Assembly (NCBI RefSeq): GCF_036898095.1
Contig: NC_090728.1
Span: 90,033,273-90,097,272 of the forward strand
DNA length: 64,000 bases
Source: Palaemon carinicauda
Taxonomy: Eukaryota > Arthropoda > Malacostraca > Decapoda > Palaemonidae
Direction of reading: 5' to 3'
A program made the translations under genes and the position numbers. Positions 1 to 10,255 of the stretch are shown in pieces (position 1 is the stretch's first letter; every line of letters begins with the position of its first letter). The notes beneath the pieces are model-generated. The model was not told where the DNA came from. It did not search any database and saw only the letters and a program-made list of their open reading frames with translations.

Positions 1-479
1 AGACTTGTTACAAAGGATATTTTTGTGGGTTTTTTTTTTTTTTGCATAAGATTTATTTTTATTTTTTAACGTTTGTTACACTAGTTCTTTTCAACATTTT
101 GAGATTTAAGTAACTTTTATGAATAAAGAGTCTAACACCCCACAAGACCTACCTTCTCTCGGTATGTGAAAGAAGGTGTGTGGGATCTTTCAGGGATCTT
201 TACCTTATCCAAGTTATTCAGCCATGTTTCAGAAAATGCTAGTGTTGTATGTCCAAATATTTCTCGTTTAGCAAATCTCTAATTTGAATGGTCTTGTTAC
301 CCACAGATTGCATATTTACTTAGGACAATTACCTACAGATTGTTTATTTACTTAGGACAAACACTTAAATGTTTCCCCAGGACATGAGACTGAAATGAAT
401 TGAAAGATAAGCATAGGATCGAGAGCTTTTGGTAAACAGAATGTGTATTATGAAAAGTAAAATGCCATCTCTAAAAAGA

Positions 480-735
480 AAAGCATTTAATCAGATGGTC
501 CTACCAGTATTGATATAATACACCAGAAACTTTGAGCCTTAGAACTTAAGCTAGTTACAACTCAAAGAGTTATGGAAAGAATAATGGTGGGATAAACACT
601 AAGAGACAGAAAAAGAGTAACATGGATAGGAGAGCACACTAAAGTTGAGGATAATCTAATATTAAGAAAAAGAAATGGACATGGACATGGCATGTAATGA
701 GAATAACAGATAATAGATAGACATAAAGAATAACA
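480..735 (+). pseudogene. non-LTR retrotransposon RT C-terminal relic
   Basis: Conceptual translation with several frame changes gives pieces such as AFNQMVLPVL and KKKWTWTWHVMRITDNR. This resembles the end of a non-LTR (LINE) reverse transcriptase, where the family usually shows VLPVLTYG followed by KKWTWAGHVMRRTDNRW. Stops and indels break every frame, so it is a dead fragment. It lies in the intron before the first CLASP exon seen here. The rest of 1-896 is AT-rich intron in which I see no other gene. The assignment rests on remembered family motifs and has not been searched. Confidence 0.5.
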
Positions 736-896
736 AATTTCTGGTATAGACAAGCATAGAAAGTTCATAAACCTGATATTCATTTGAATTTATGAAATCA
801 AATATTTATGGTTTATTTAATTTTAGAGAATATATTTTATTAGATAAATGATGATAATCTTTGTAGGAATCTTATTTAGATATCAATTTTTTTCAG

Positions 897-1095
897 GATT
901 CTGGAATTAGTCAGTTATCTACAGGTGGTGGCGATATTCGTAATATCGATGCTGTAGATGATAAAGGTAGTGAAGATACCAACGGGATGCTTTCGGGTAG
1001 GTCGTCGAGTGTTTCCTCTCCAACCCACCGTATACTATGTTCATTATCGGATTCATCAAGAAATGGTTTAGATACCCTAACGGATGATGATCTCG
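897..1095 (+). CDS. CLASP: CLASP exon (serine-rich linker)
   Basis: Internal coding exon of CLIP-associating protein, a microtubule plus-end and kinetochore protein that binds tubulin through TOG domains and EB/CLIP proteins. The exon follows a pyrimidine-rich ttttttcag acceptor (AG at 895-896) and ends at G|GTAAAG (donor 1096). It carries 66 codons plus one base, so it is phase 0 in and phase 1 out. It encodes an acidic, Ser-rich segment (ISQLSTGGGDIRNIDAVDD, then SGRSSSVSSPTHR and a TDDDLG end) with no recognisable fold. That suits the disordered linker before the C-terminal CLASP domain. The split codon joins in frame to the exon at 2158. Identity is inferred from this continuity with the strongly matching downstream exons. 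Earlier exons lie outside the window. Confidence 0.82.
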
Positions 1096-2157
1096 GTAAA
1101 GGTATTCTTTTCATTTGGCTTTTTCTTATTTTTTTTCAGTTTTGCACGCTTATTTTTGTGTTGCTTGCATGCGTGTAATTATGAAAATACACTAAGGGGT
1201 TATTTGGTTTCAAAATTTTAAATGTAAATTATTTACAGTATTCTTCGGTAACGAGACGATGCCATTTATTTTAAAAATGTCCTGCATAAACATAATAGAG
1301 ACCAATGTAAGAATGAGGATAGGTTTCAGTAATAACAGTTAGACAATTTGGATTTAAAATTCTAATTAAGAAAAGGATAGGAACATAAGATATCCTCATG
1401 TTACAGAAATTATGGTAAAGCTCATAGCCCAAGAACACGATTAACATACAGCCATCTGTTGCTTGCCAATTAAATGGTAATTGAACCAAAGCCACTTGTA
1501 TTAATACAGTTATTTTCTCCTATCATGCAAAGCATAACTAGATATCTTTGGTGTTTATTTAGTAAATCCAGTACAGTACTTTGTCTACCATCATATAATC
1601 TAACTGAATGGTATGGTATGTACGTTTTATGAAAATTAGTTACCAGAGGCCTATTTTCTTATCTTTCATGTTTTACAGTATGTACCCATTATTTTTTTTT
1701 TCCTTTACAATTACCCCTGCAATTCTTCACATAGGAATGGTGTACATTCAATTATGTTTTATGGATAAAAGTCTTATTATTCATCAGTCAATGAAAACAC
1801 TTAACTCAATTTAGTATTTCATTAGTATCTAAAGATGTTTACATAGAATTTAATTAATTGCTCCACCTTTCTTTCATATTGATCTTTTCTTGGTTTATTG
1901 TTTATATTGGAAATGGAATAGCTTGTAACATGTTACTTTAACAACAGATGTTTGAACTGAATAATTTATCGACACCAGGCCCTCGTTATTATTTTGTTAC
2001 TGAAATAGTTTAAGCAGTCCACTTGGTAATTTTTATTGCATCCTATGCGTGATCTGAAGAATTTCCTTTTATTCTCTTTGAGAGGAGTAAAAATTAGAGC
2101 AGGGTATTGTTGAAAAAATTATAGCTCTCTATTATACCATTATTTCTTGAATTTCAG
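1096..2157 (+). other. CLASP intron, 1062 bp
   Basis: AT-rich intron between two phase-matched CLASP exons, starting GTAAAG and ending TTTCAG. I see no gene, repeat array or transposon coding remnant in it. Confidence 0.75.
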
Positions 2158-2510
2158 GAGATGGTCAGGAAAGTGATTCAGAAGTAATGTCGAGTGTAAT
2201 AGCAGAATTAGGTAATACTGAAGAAGGCAGAAGTGCCGAGAAACGTGCTGCTCTTATGTCACTCATCAGATTAGCACGCACAGGTTCCACCCTAGTGTGG
2301 AATGAGAATTTCCGTGTTGTTCTTAGACTTTTGTTAGAAAGTCTTGGATGTGATGATGATGGTCAGCGTGTTTTGGTGCTAGCAGTTGTAACTGAAATGA
2401 TGCGGAGAAGTCCACTAGTTCATCATTTCCTGAGCTTTTCGGAACTGATAATCTTAAGAGTCCTTAATGCCCATGCAGATAAAGTCAAGGAAGTGCTACG
2501 ATCAGCATCT
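2158..2510 (+). CDS. CLASP: CLASP exon (start of C-terminal HEAT/TOG-like domain)
   Basis: The exon starts after gaatttcag and ends before GTAAGT (2511). It completes the split glycine codon and adds 117 codons, ending in phase 0. After an acidic stretch (DGQESDSE) it encodes helical repeats of the C-terminal CLASP domain. Recognisable segments are KRAALMSLIRLARTGS, NFRVVLRLLLESLG, VLVLAVVTEMMRRSP and ELIILRVLNAHADKVKEVLR, which parallel vertebrate CLASP segments such as VLRLLLETL and ELTIMKTLEAHKD. This domain binds CLIP-170 and other partners and helps target CLASP to kinetochores and the cell cortex. The open frame runs on to 2702 only by reading into the intron. Confidence 0.92.
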
Positions 2511-3260
2511 GTAAGTAAATTCTTATTTTTTTTATTTTATCAATATTTTCTTACTGTATATCATTATTCCATTTTCTTGTTTCATAGAATATCGTATGCT
2601 TTATTAAAGCATTTTTGTATTCTATTGTTCAACTTTGGAACCATTTTAACAATCAATGATTACCTTTTTTTTTTTTTCTTACCTTTGGTTGTGATCAGCT
2701 GATCTGAAGGCCCATTTCCTAAATTCATTGATTTCGCTAATTTATTTGAATTAGCGTAGATGTGGCAGAGGAAATGTGCGAGGAGAAGGAACTTCAGTCT
2801 GTCATATTGTTTCGTCCTTCTCCCTGTTTTTCCCTTAACTGTATCCAATAATAATGCATGTAATATTCACATTTTAGTATCGTATTTATAATTAAAAACA
2901 GCGAATTATAATTTTATGCATTGTTTACATTCAAATCAGCTGATCAACCAGGTCTAGTCCGGCATCAACCTCAATTTTTGGATCAAATAACTACCGAAGG
3001 ATATTTCATATTTACTAAAAGAAAAAATTATTACTTGATCTATCATTTTCCAATTAGCATATTAATTCCAGTAGTTTTATTTGAAATGCTTCTCTCATAT
3101 TTTATTTACTTGTACTGTGAGTTAGATCGCATAACATTAACCGGAGTTTCATTCATGTTGCTGATGCACGATATTTTATAGTTTTTAGCTCTGTGGTGCT
3201 TGATTATAGGGCCTCAATAGATACTTGGCAAAGAAACAAAGGCATCCTGACATCGAATAA

Positions 3261-3264
3261 GAGA

Positions 3265-3340
<76 letters not shown>

Positions 3341-3616
3341 AAGCATTGTAGCATGTTAGAAAATTACAATCATTTAAATAGTTAATTGTGCTTTAATGAA
3401 ACATTTATGTGCTTTTGTTTTAAATTTTGGGTGTATTATATCAATCTAATTATTTTGAATGTGAATCTGATCACGGCACCCAAAATACTTAGATTGATAA
3501 AATACACCTGAAATTTAAAACAAAAGTACATAAATTTTTTTATTAAAGTTCAATTAACTATTTGAATAATCGTAATTTTCTAGAATACAATAATGCTTTC
3601 GAGACAAAATCAAATT

Positions 3617-3695
<79 letters not shown>
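3261..3695. repeat. long foldback element with CT/GA tips
   Basis: Two arms of about 190-200 bp are inverted copies of each other. The left arm starts with a (CT)n run (about 3269-3338) followed by aagcattgtagcatg...aatagttaattg and ttttgttttaaatttt. The right arm returns the complement and ends in a (GA)n run (about 3620-3694). The unpaired centre is only about 25 bases near 3456-3480. The arms are imperfect, with scattered mismatches and small gaps. No open frame exists, so this is a foldback/MITE-like or hairpin-duplication structure in a CLASP intron. Confidence 0.85.
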
Positions 3696-3697
<2 letters not shown>

Positions 3698-3916
3698 AGC
3701 TGTTAAAAAGTAATTGAATGCACAGTTTTTGTTTATTTATTTAAAAGAAACAATTATTATCGTGATATTTAAGGTTTCAGTTTATAAAATAAGCTATATT
3801 TCTGTTTAAGAAAGTATATATATACAGTAACATACTGCACAAAAGACAACACATAAGTTGAATCATACTTCTAGAGTAGTGGCGTAGGCTAAGAGTCTTG
3901 AACAAAGACATTGAAC

Positions 3917-3978
3917 ACTTACAATAATATACACTACAGTATCAGTGACTCACAATAATATACACTACAGTATCAGTG
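3917..3978. repeat. 31-bp direct duplication
   Basis: Two adjacent copies of a 31-bp unit (acttacaataatatacac... and actcacaataatatacac...) that differ at one base. It is non-coding. Confidence 0.85.
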
Positions 3979-4239
3979 AGTATTAGGTTACAGTCCAGTA
4001 TTACTAGATAGGAACAACTTTTGTTATACAGAACAATAAGGCCCTGATGACGACTCTGTAAACTTTACCTTAGTACAATGCTGTACTGTAACCTTACTGT
4101 GTCCAGTACGTAGTGTACATGTGTGCAAATATACTGTACACTGTACATATGATTATAAACTGTTGTAGAAACCAAATTAAAACAATATTAGGCAGTATTT
4201 ACTGTGTTAATCATCAGCTCGGGCACCCGCTCGTGGCAA

Positions 4240-4360
4240 GGGGCAGTGACTTTTTAGGTTAGGAGTTAGCCCACTCTAGTGTAGTATTTATTCGCGAAAA
4301 TTCGCTAATCGCACCTGTCTCTGTAACCTAACCTTTGCGAATAAAGAGGGTTGACTGTAC
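4240..4360. other. possible solo end of a pogo-like DNA transposon
   Basis: The sequence ends in gcgaataaagagggttgactg followed by ta. Read in reverse it looks like a pogo/Tigger terminal repeat (CAGTCAACCCTCTTTATTCGC). Internal inverted pieces (tttattcgcgaa with tttgcgaataaa) also suggest a terminus. I find no partner end nearby, so this is tentative. Confidence 0.3.
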
Positions 4361-5256
4361 TCATAACAACCAATACAAACCCATGAAATACTTTGTATCG
4401 TTACTTGATATTTTGATTATGGGAACACTATCATTAATCGTTAGCCTATTGAAAGGGAATCACTAGATTTGCCCGCTTGTTTTCTGCAGCTTTGCGAGAA
4501 ATATGACATCCTCAGACATGTGTTATAGTATGAAAGACAGATCTAAAACTTAATATATTTTTTGTTTCAAATTGATACTGTTTATTATCAATAACAGAAA
4601 ATACCAACTTACCAAGATAAATTATTTCATTTTTATACAAGATAATAGATTATTCATAAGGAAATAATTGTCCTATTTGTGTACTATTTCCGACAGACTT
4701 GCGACGTCATCACGGAAAAAGTGGTCGTAAAGTCGAATAGTCTTAAGTCGACGACTACATGTAGTTTGTGTAAACTATCAGGTGATATCAAATTTACCAG
4801 ATATCAAACTATTAAGTTTTATTTTCCAATCAGATCATTGATGAAAACAACATTAAAAACTTCCAAGGACAAAGGGAATTGAAACACAATACTGTATACT
4901 GTAGTTATTAGCTAAATTAGTAAGTATCCTTTGTGACCCATTGATTTGTGCCCTTTAAATGAAATTAGATTGTAGCAATGAACCAGAGTTTATTAATGGT
5001 GATAAATTAATGCATAAGGAGAAAGAAATCGATTTAAAACTACAGTAAAACCTTGAGATACGAGTGTCCCAAGATACGAGAAAATTGAGATACGAGGAGA
5101 GTTCAGAGCAAATTTCTATCCCAAGATACGAGGAAAAATTTGAGATACGAGGTACAGTAGTTCCCTATGCGGCCGCGTGTGCCTTCCAAAGGAGTAACAA
5201 TCCTTTCCAAGCTGCATAGTGATATTCACAACGAGATGTAGAGGCTTCTTTTAATC

Positions 5257-5822
5257 TTGATAAAGGAGAAACAGTTGGCGGGAGATAACGTGACCGAGAC
5301 AATCATATGTGAGAAGGCCAGTAGAATCTATGATGACTTGAAAGGGAAGCAAGCAGCCGAGAAAGGGGAGACTTCGACGCCAGCGGAAACCTCAAAGCCA
5401 GTCGTGGCTGGCTGGATAATTTCAAGAAACGGACTGGGATACACTCGGTTGTGAGGCATGGGGAAGCAGCAAGTTCCGACGTTAAAGCCACGGCAGACTT
5501 TGTCACAACCTTTACCTCGGTTATTGCCCGACATGGCTTTATCCCCCAACAAGTCTTCAACTGCGATGAAACTGGCCTCTTTCGGAAGAAAATGCCCAGG
5601 AGGACTTTCATCACGGCAGAGGAGATGAGACTACTGGACCATAAACCCATGAAGGACCGGTTAACTCTAGCCTTGTGTGCCAATGCCTGCGGTGACTGTA
5701 AGGTCAAGCCACTGCTAGTGTACCACTGAAAACCCATGTGCTTTCAAGAGCCAAAGGATCTTGAAAGAAAAACTGCTAATAATGTGGTGCGCTAATGCTA
5801 AGGCTCGGGTTACCGGGCATTT
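5257..5822 (+). pseudogene. Tigger-type transposase, N-terminal and DDE-start fragment
   Basis: Broken coding sequence related to Tigger/Jerky transposases (CENP-B-like DNA binding followed by a DDE nuclease). The first part resembles the second helix-turn-helix region (ARIYDDLK-like). A frame change near 5450 then leads into TADFVTTFTSVIARHGF and VFNCDETGLFRKKMPRRTFI, the block that carries the first catalytic Asp (CDETGLF), followed by KDRLTLALCANACGD and KPLLVYH. A stop interrupts at about 5727, after which the match continues as ANAKARVTGH up to the DIRS insertion. The remaining catalytic residues are absent here. It is non-functional. Confidence 0.8.
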
Positions 5823-6176
5823 TTAAACATCTGACTTAGCCGGTAGTTATATATATATAGCTTACGTCCCTGACGTCACGACAGAAATTTCAAAACTCGG
5901 CAATCGCCGATTGGTTAACCAGGTGTACCACCAGTGCGGACTCTAGCCAGGTACCTGGAACCATTCCAGTCATTCCTCAGATCTTCCTTGCTGCCGCACC
6001 AGCGACATCGTTGCATTTTTCACTCGCTGTAACCTGTATAATTGCAGTTATCTTGGTGACGTACAATTTGGTTTTGGCTTTCGCTCGTTTGGATTTGCTT
6101 TTAGATTTTCTTGAACCACTATTGGATTTTGTTATTTTGACCCTTGCTCGTTTGATCTCTTTAAAAATATTCAAAA

Positions 6177-9142
6177 TGTCTGACTCTTCTTCAACTTATA
6201 GAAGGTGTGTGAGAGGTTGTAAGACCCGGCTTGCTAAAGCCTCTGTCGATCCCCACTCCATTTGTGTAAAATTGTAAGAGGTAAAGTTTGGGAGTTGATT
6301 GATCGTTGCGATGAATGTGTTATTTTGTCTGAGAGTGAGTGGTTAGAGTTTGACCGCTACACTCGTAAACTTGAGAGATATAGCATTAGACGGAGTCTAG
6401 CTCGTTCTTCTAGAGATTATTCCCCTTCCCATGTCAACGAACCTAATCCTTCCCCTGTAGTGGTAGTTTCAGATCCCACTACTGTTACTGCTGATGAACC
6501 AACTCTAAAGGACATGATGGTGGCCATTCAAGCCCTGGGCGTGAGAGTTGAATCGTTTGCTGCGGACAGAACCCAGTTAATGTCCGATGTTAAACAATTA
6601 AAAAGTGCTAGTGTCAGTGCTAAAAGTGCAGTGAATTTAATCAGTGCAGTGGAGGGTGCGTCTGCTCGGACCTGTCGTTCTCCTAGCCTTAGACCTCTTC
6701 CACGCTCCCCAACCCCTGGGAGAAGGAATGTCGAACGGCGAAAGGATCCGAGAGGCGTTAGCGCCCGAGCAGACGTCTCCTCGAGCGTACCTGCTGACAC
6801 TTCACAGGACGCGCGCCCTGGTCATGGGAAACGTGAGGTGAAAGTGTTTTCATCATCTTCGGATGACGCAGCGCCGAGACGGGGATGGCGTCACGCATCC
6901 AGACGTCTGAAGAGAGAGATTGACTCTGTCGATCAGCGTCGTATCATGACGCCTCAAGCTCTTGGTTGCAGTCATTGGAGCAGTCCGGAGCGTTTTCCGT
7001 CTTCCGAAGAAGGCTCTCCTGCCAAGCGCCCTGTTTCGTCGGTAGGAGATAGAAGGATGTCGGAAGCTGTCAAGCGTCCAGCCCAACCAGTTACAGGATA
7101 GTTTTCTGAGACTGGCATGACCTTGGTACATGCTCCTCCTCCTCATTCAGATTGATTTTCGTTCTCTGGACGCTCTGCGCGTTCCTTGAGCAACGTAGAA
7201 AGCGAGCTTTTGGTAGAAGCAACGTCTCCTGTTTTGCCACAGGAAGTTGACCCTAATTTTAGTATGCTGCAAGATATGCAGCAGAAACACACTTCTCTCA
7301 TGCAAGTCTATCAGCCTGCGGACAACAAGAGGGTGGCTCACCAAGACCCCGAGCGTCAGGAAGCTTCACACCTTGACGCCAAGCGTCAGAAGGCTAAAAG
7401 TCTAGAGATCCTTGACGACGGGCAGCTTTCCAAGCGTCGAGAGCCTGGTAGTCATGACGCCGAGCGTCAAGCAGTGAAACGTGACGCCGAGCGGCATAAT
7501 GAGGTACCTCTTACTAAGCGTCGAGAGACTGGTCCGCATGACACCGAGCATCAAGCTATTAGACGCGACGCCGAGCGGTGTAATGAGGATCCTCCTGCTA
7601 AGCGTCGAGAGACTGATTCGCATGACGCCGAGCGTCAAGCAGCCGGACGTGACAGCGTCAAGCAGTTAGACGTGACGCCGAGTGTAAGAGCCTCGGTCAT
7701 CGTGATGACGCCAGTCGAGCCGAGCGTCGAGATCGCGGACGCCTTAGTTCCGATCGTAATGATCGCGAGCGTTTTTGTCCCGAGTGTCAAGCGTTGGGAC
7801 AACCTGACGCCAGGCATGATGATCTTGGACCCATTGATGCCAGAAGTCAGGACCTTAAGGAGTTGACTCCTAGTAAACAAGACGTCTCTACCTCGGTTAG
7901 AGCCTTGTCGGAGGAAGGGATCGACGATAACCTTTCCCCTACTGATCTTGTAGAGGAATTCTCGGAAGGAGAAGATCCTAAGACCCTTCATCCTTCGGTT
8001 GATCTAAAGAAACTCAGGGTTTTTACTGAAGAGTTTCCGGATTATTTTGTGCTTGCTGCTCCTCGTTCACTGCCTTCAGAATTTACGCTAGGGAAGGCGT
8101 CGAAGGAGTCTCTGTTTACAAAGATGGTAGTCTCGATCATCAAAGAGAGCTTTGAGGATGATGGGAGACTGGATGCAATCCAAGAAGGACCAGGGAAAGT
8201 GTTTTCTCTTTTCCCCCGGCTAGATTGGCCTCAAGATCTAGTGTTTGGTACGAGACGGGAGAAGTTCTCGGCTTGGGAGTTCCTGCCTCTGCCCAAGGAG
8301 ACTTTTCGAGTCTGGTAGACACTCCTCGTCGGACGGCCATGAGAAGGACCAAAATACTCTGGTCAACATCAGAACTTGAATATCTTCTCAAAGGCGTCTT
8401 CAGAGCTTTCGAGGTATTCAGTTTCCTTGACTGGACTCTGGGAGCCTTGGGGAAAAAGGTTTCTGCCTTGAAGGAGATGGACACTGAGAGTCTCATCCAC
8501 ATTATGTCGTGCATGGATAAAGCCTTGAGGGATGGATCCAATGAGTTGGCAGCCCTTTTCTCGGTGGGGGTCCTTAAGAAAAGAGCCCAAATGTGTTCTT
8601 TTCTGTCCATTGCGGTTACACCCTTTCAGAGGTTAGAATTGCTGTATGCACCTTTTTCTTCCTCTTTTTCCTCAGAGTTGGTCAGAGAGGTTTCTTCTGC
8701 TTTAACCCAAAAGGCCACACAGGATTTGCTGTCAAAGACAGCAAGGAAGGTTCTACCTACCGTACTTCCTTCACTAGCCACAAGCCGAAGGAAGAAGCTC
8801 CATTCCCTCAGTTTTCGCAGCCCTTTCGAGGAAAAACTTTCAGTAGGGGTAGTTCCAGACCCGAGGGAAGCAGAGCAAGGAGAAGAGGATCCAGACCAGG
8901 GCGAAGCAGAGTCTGACTGCATTCGCCTTCAGACAGAAGTAGGAGCCAGACTAACCAACTTCTGGCGAGCTTTGGAGAAGAGAGGAGCAGACCTTTGGTC
9001 CGTACAATTACTGAAGGAGGGATACAAAATCCCTTTCATAGGGAAACCTCCTTTAGTTGTAGCTCCGATAGATCTCTCTGCCGGATACAGTGAGGAGTCA
9101 AAGAGGCAGGCTATGCAACTTCAAATGTCTCTTGTTGGATAA
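6177..9142 (+). pseudogene. DIRS-type gag-like coding region, frameshifted
   Basis: The reading starts with MSDSSSTYRRC and a small Cys/His motif (RRCVRGC...DPHSIC), typical of the gag N-terminus in this retrotransposon group. It continues through frame changes near 6262, 7101-7186, 7866 and 8225-8318. The middle is charged and repetitive. The C-terminal part (SELEYLLKGVFRAFEVFSFLD, LTNFWRALEKRGADLW and LLKEGYKIPF) is the region that normally precedes the RT in this lineage. At least four frameshifts make it non-functional. I assign the family from the overall pattern and the linked RT. Confidence 0.6.
7437..7690 (+). repeat. 84-bp tandem repeat coding for a 28-residue unit
   Basis: Three consecutive units of exactly 84 bp start at about 7441, 7525 and 7609. 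Each encodes a charged unit of the form HDAERQA..RDAER..E followed by KRRE. Because 84 is a multiple of three, the gag frame is kept through the array, so it arose as coding sequence. The last copy decays into a diverged tail. Confidence 0.8.
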
Positions 9143-9625
9143 GGAGGCAATAGAGGGGGTGCGAGACTTGCGGTCACCAGGTTTCTACAACCGCTTATTC
9201 CTGGTTCCCAAGAACTCGGGGCGGATGGAAACCAGTCCTGGATGTAAGTGCTCTCAACGCTTCGTTCAGAAGACAAAGTTCTCCATGGAGACATCGAAGT
9301 CAGTCCTAGCAGCAGTGAGAAAGACCTCCAGGATGCTTACTTTCACATTCCCATTCATCCGAGCTTCAAGCATTACCTGAGGTTCGTTTACAAGGAGGAA
9401 GTTTTCCTGTTTCGGCATCAGCACCGCCCCTCAAATATTTACGAAGCTGATGGTAAATGTAGCAAGCATACTGCATTCAAGAGGTATCAGAGCCTCCCTG
9501 TATCTGAACGACTGGCTAATCAGAGCTCGTTCCTACAATCGCTGCCTGGAGGATCTACAGATGACATTGAGGTTATCAGAAGAACAGGGTCTTCTTATAA
9601 ACTGAGACAAGTTTCAACTGACACC
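9143..9625 (+). pseudogene. DIRS-type reverse transcriptase, 5' part
   Basis: Fragments in alternating frames match the start of a DIRS RT: LLDKEAIEGV, FYNRLFLVPKNSG, DAYFHIPIHPSF and LRFVYKEEVFLF, then a damaged region where APQIFTK and the catalytic YLDDWL are expected. The sequence around 9600 (in the frame reading DKFQLTP) is the usual KSQL.P block just after the active site. There the match ends and Tigger sequence resumes. Confidence 0.6.
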
Positions 9626-9980
9626 AAGAGAATTTGGAGATTTCATCTGAGGTTGAGGAGGAACAGACTGACAAACTTCAGGCTTCAAGAAAAATTAGAG
9701 AAATGTTAAAAATAAGGGAAGCCCCCACAAAGTTTTGTAGAAACACATCACTCAGGTAATGCTTTGGCAGGGCATGTCTCAATTTCATGCTATTTTTTAA
9801 AAAAAAGTAAAACAGTTATCTTCAGATAGGTTCCATGTCAAAAAAAAAAAAAAAAAAAAACACGACCAAGTGTTCAGAAAGCGTAGATTAAGTGATTCAG
9901 TTAAGAGTGAATGTCGTTCAAGAGAGAGAACGGATACTTTACCAGAACTGCTCATGGCCGAAGATTCTCTTCACAAATAA
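9626..9980 (+). pseudogene. Tigger-type transposase, C-terminal fragment
   Basis: The Tigger reading resumes after the DIRS insertion with SEVEEEQTDKLQASRKIREM, a block that resembles the C-terminal KIREML helix region of Tigger transposases. It then runs through frame changes, including an A-run near 9841-9860. It ends FRKRRLSDSVK...TLPELLMAEDSLHK followed by TAA at 9978. The PELLM.EDS tail is a recognisable family ending and confirms that this is the 3' end of the same element that begins at 5043. Confidence 0.72.
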
Positions 9981-10255
9981 TAACCTCTGCCTCCTTTCAT
10001 CCTGTCAATTTTTTTTTCTATTTTTCATTGCTAATTACAGTATTTTGTATTGATTTCTGTTATGGTTATCTTTGTATTATAATTACCATTACAGAACTTT
10101 CAAAAATTAGTGTATATGTGTATTTATTGAGGTGTAGGATGCATCGGTAAATTTCCTCTATTGCTTATGAGAAAAATTTGTTATAGGACACTAGCATTTT
10201 AAGTTGCGAGCAAGCTCTCAGGATGGATTAAACTTGTAACGAAGGTACTACTGTA

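Larger units (their letters stand above)
2511..5042 (+). other. CLASP intron 2, left part
   Basis: Start of a 9.47-kb intron (2511-11982). Besides the foldback and short tandem repeat listed separately, it holds AT-rich sequence with no coding signal that I can support. The palindrome-like string tcagctgatc recurs near 2695 and 2937 and may be old transposon debris. Confidence 0.6.
5823..9625 (+). mobile_element. degenerate DIRS-type retrotransposon fragment
   Basis: A second element sits inside the Tigger copy, starting about catctgacttagccggtag and ending within the RT domain. It contains a Cys/His-type gag N-terminus, a long repetitive gag, and the start of a DIRS-type RT (DAYFHIPIHPSF, LRFVYKEEV). 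The junctions are inferred from where the Tigger-like protein stops and resumes, so they are accurate to roughly 10-20 bases. No terminal repeats are visible, and the copy lacks the RNase H and recombinase regions. It belongs to a different lineage from elements A-E. Confidence 0.65.
5043..10253 (+). mobile_element. Tigger/pogo-type DNA transposon (interrupted)
   Basis: The left end is TA + cagtaaaaccttgagatacg. The right end, read in reverse, is TA + cagtagtaccttcgttacaa, so the imperfect terminal repeats are flanked by the TA duplication typical of Tc1/mariner-pogo elements. Inside are two separated pieces of a Tigger/Jerky-like transposase (5257-5822 and 9626-9980). The gap is filled by a DIRS-type retrotransposon fragment. 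The transposase catalytic centre between the two pieces is missing, so the element also suffered a deletion. Confidence 0.75.

Noticed and set aside
2511..2702. Extension of the CLASP exon reading to 2702
   Set aside because: A strong GTAAGT donor at 2511 and phase-matched continuation at 11983 show that this is intron.
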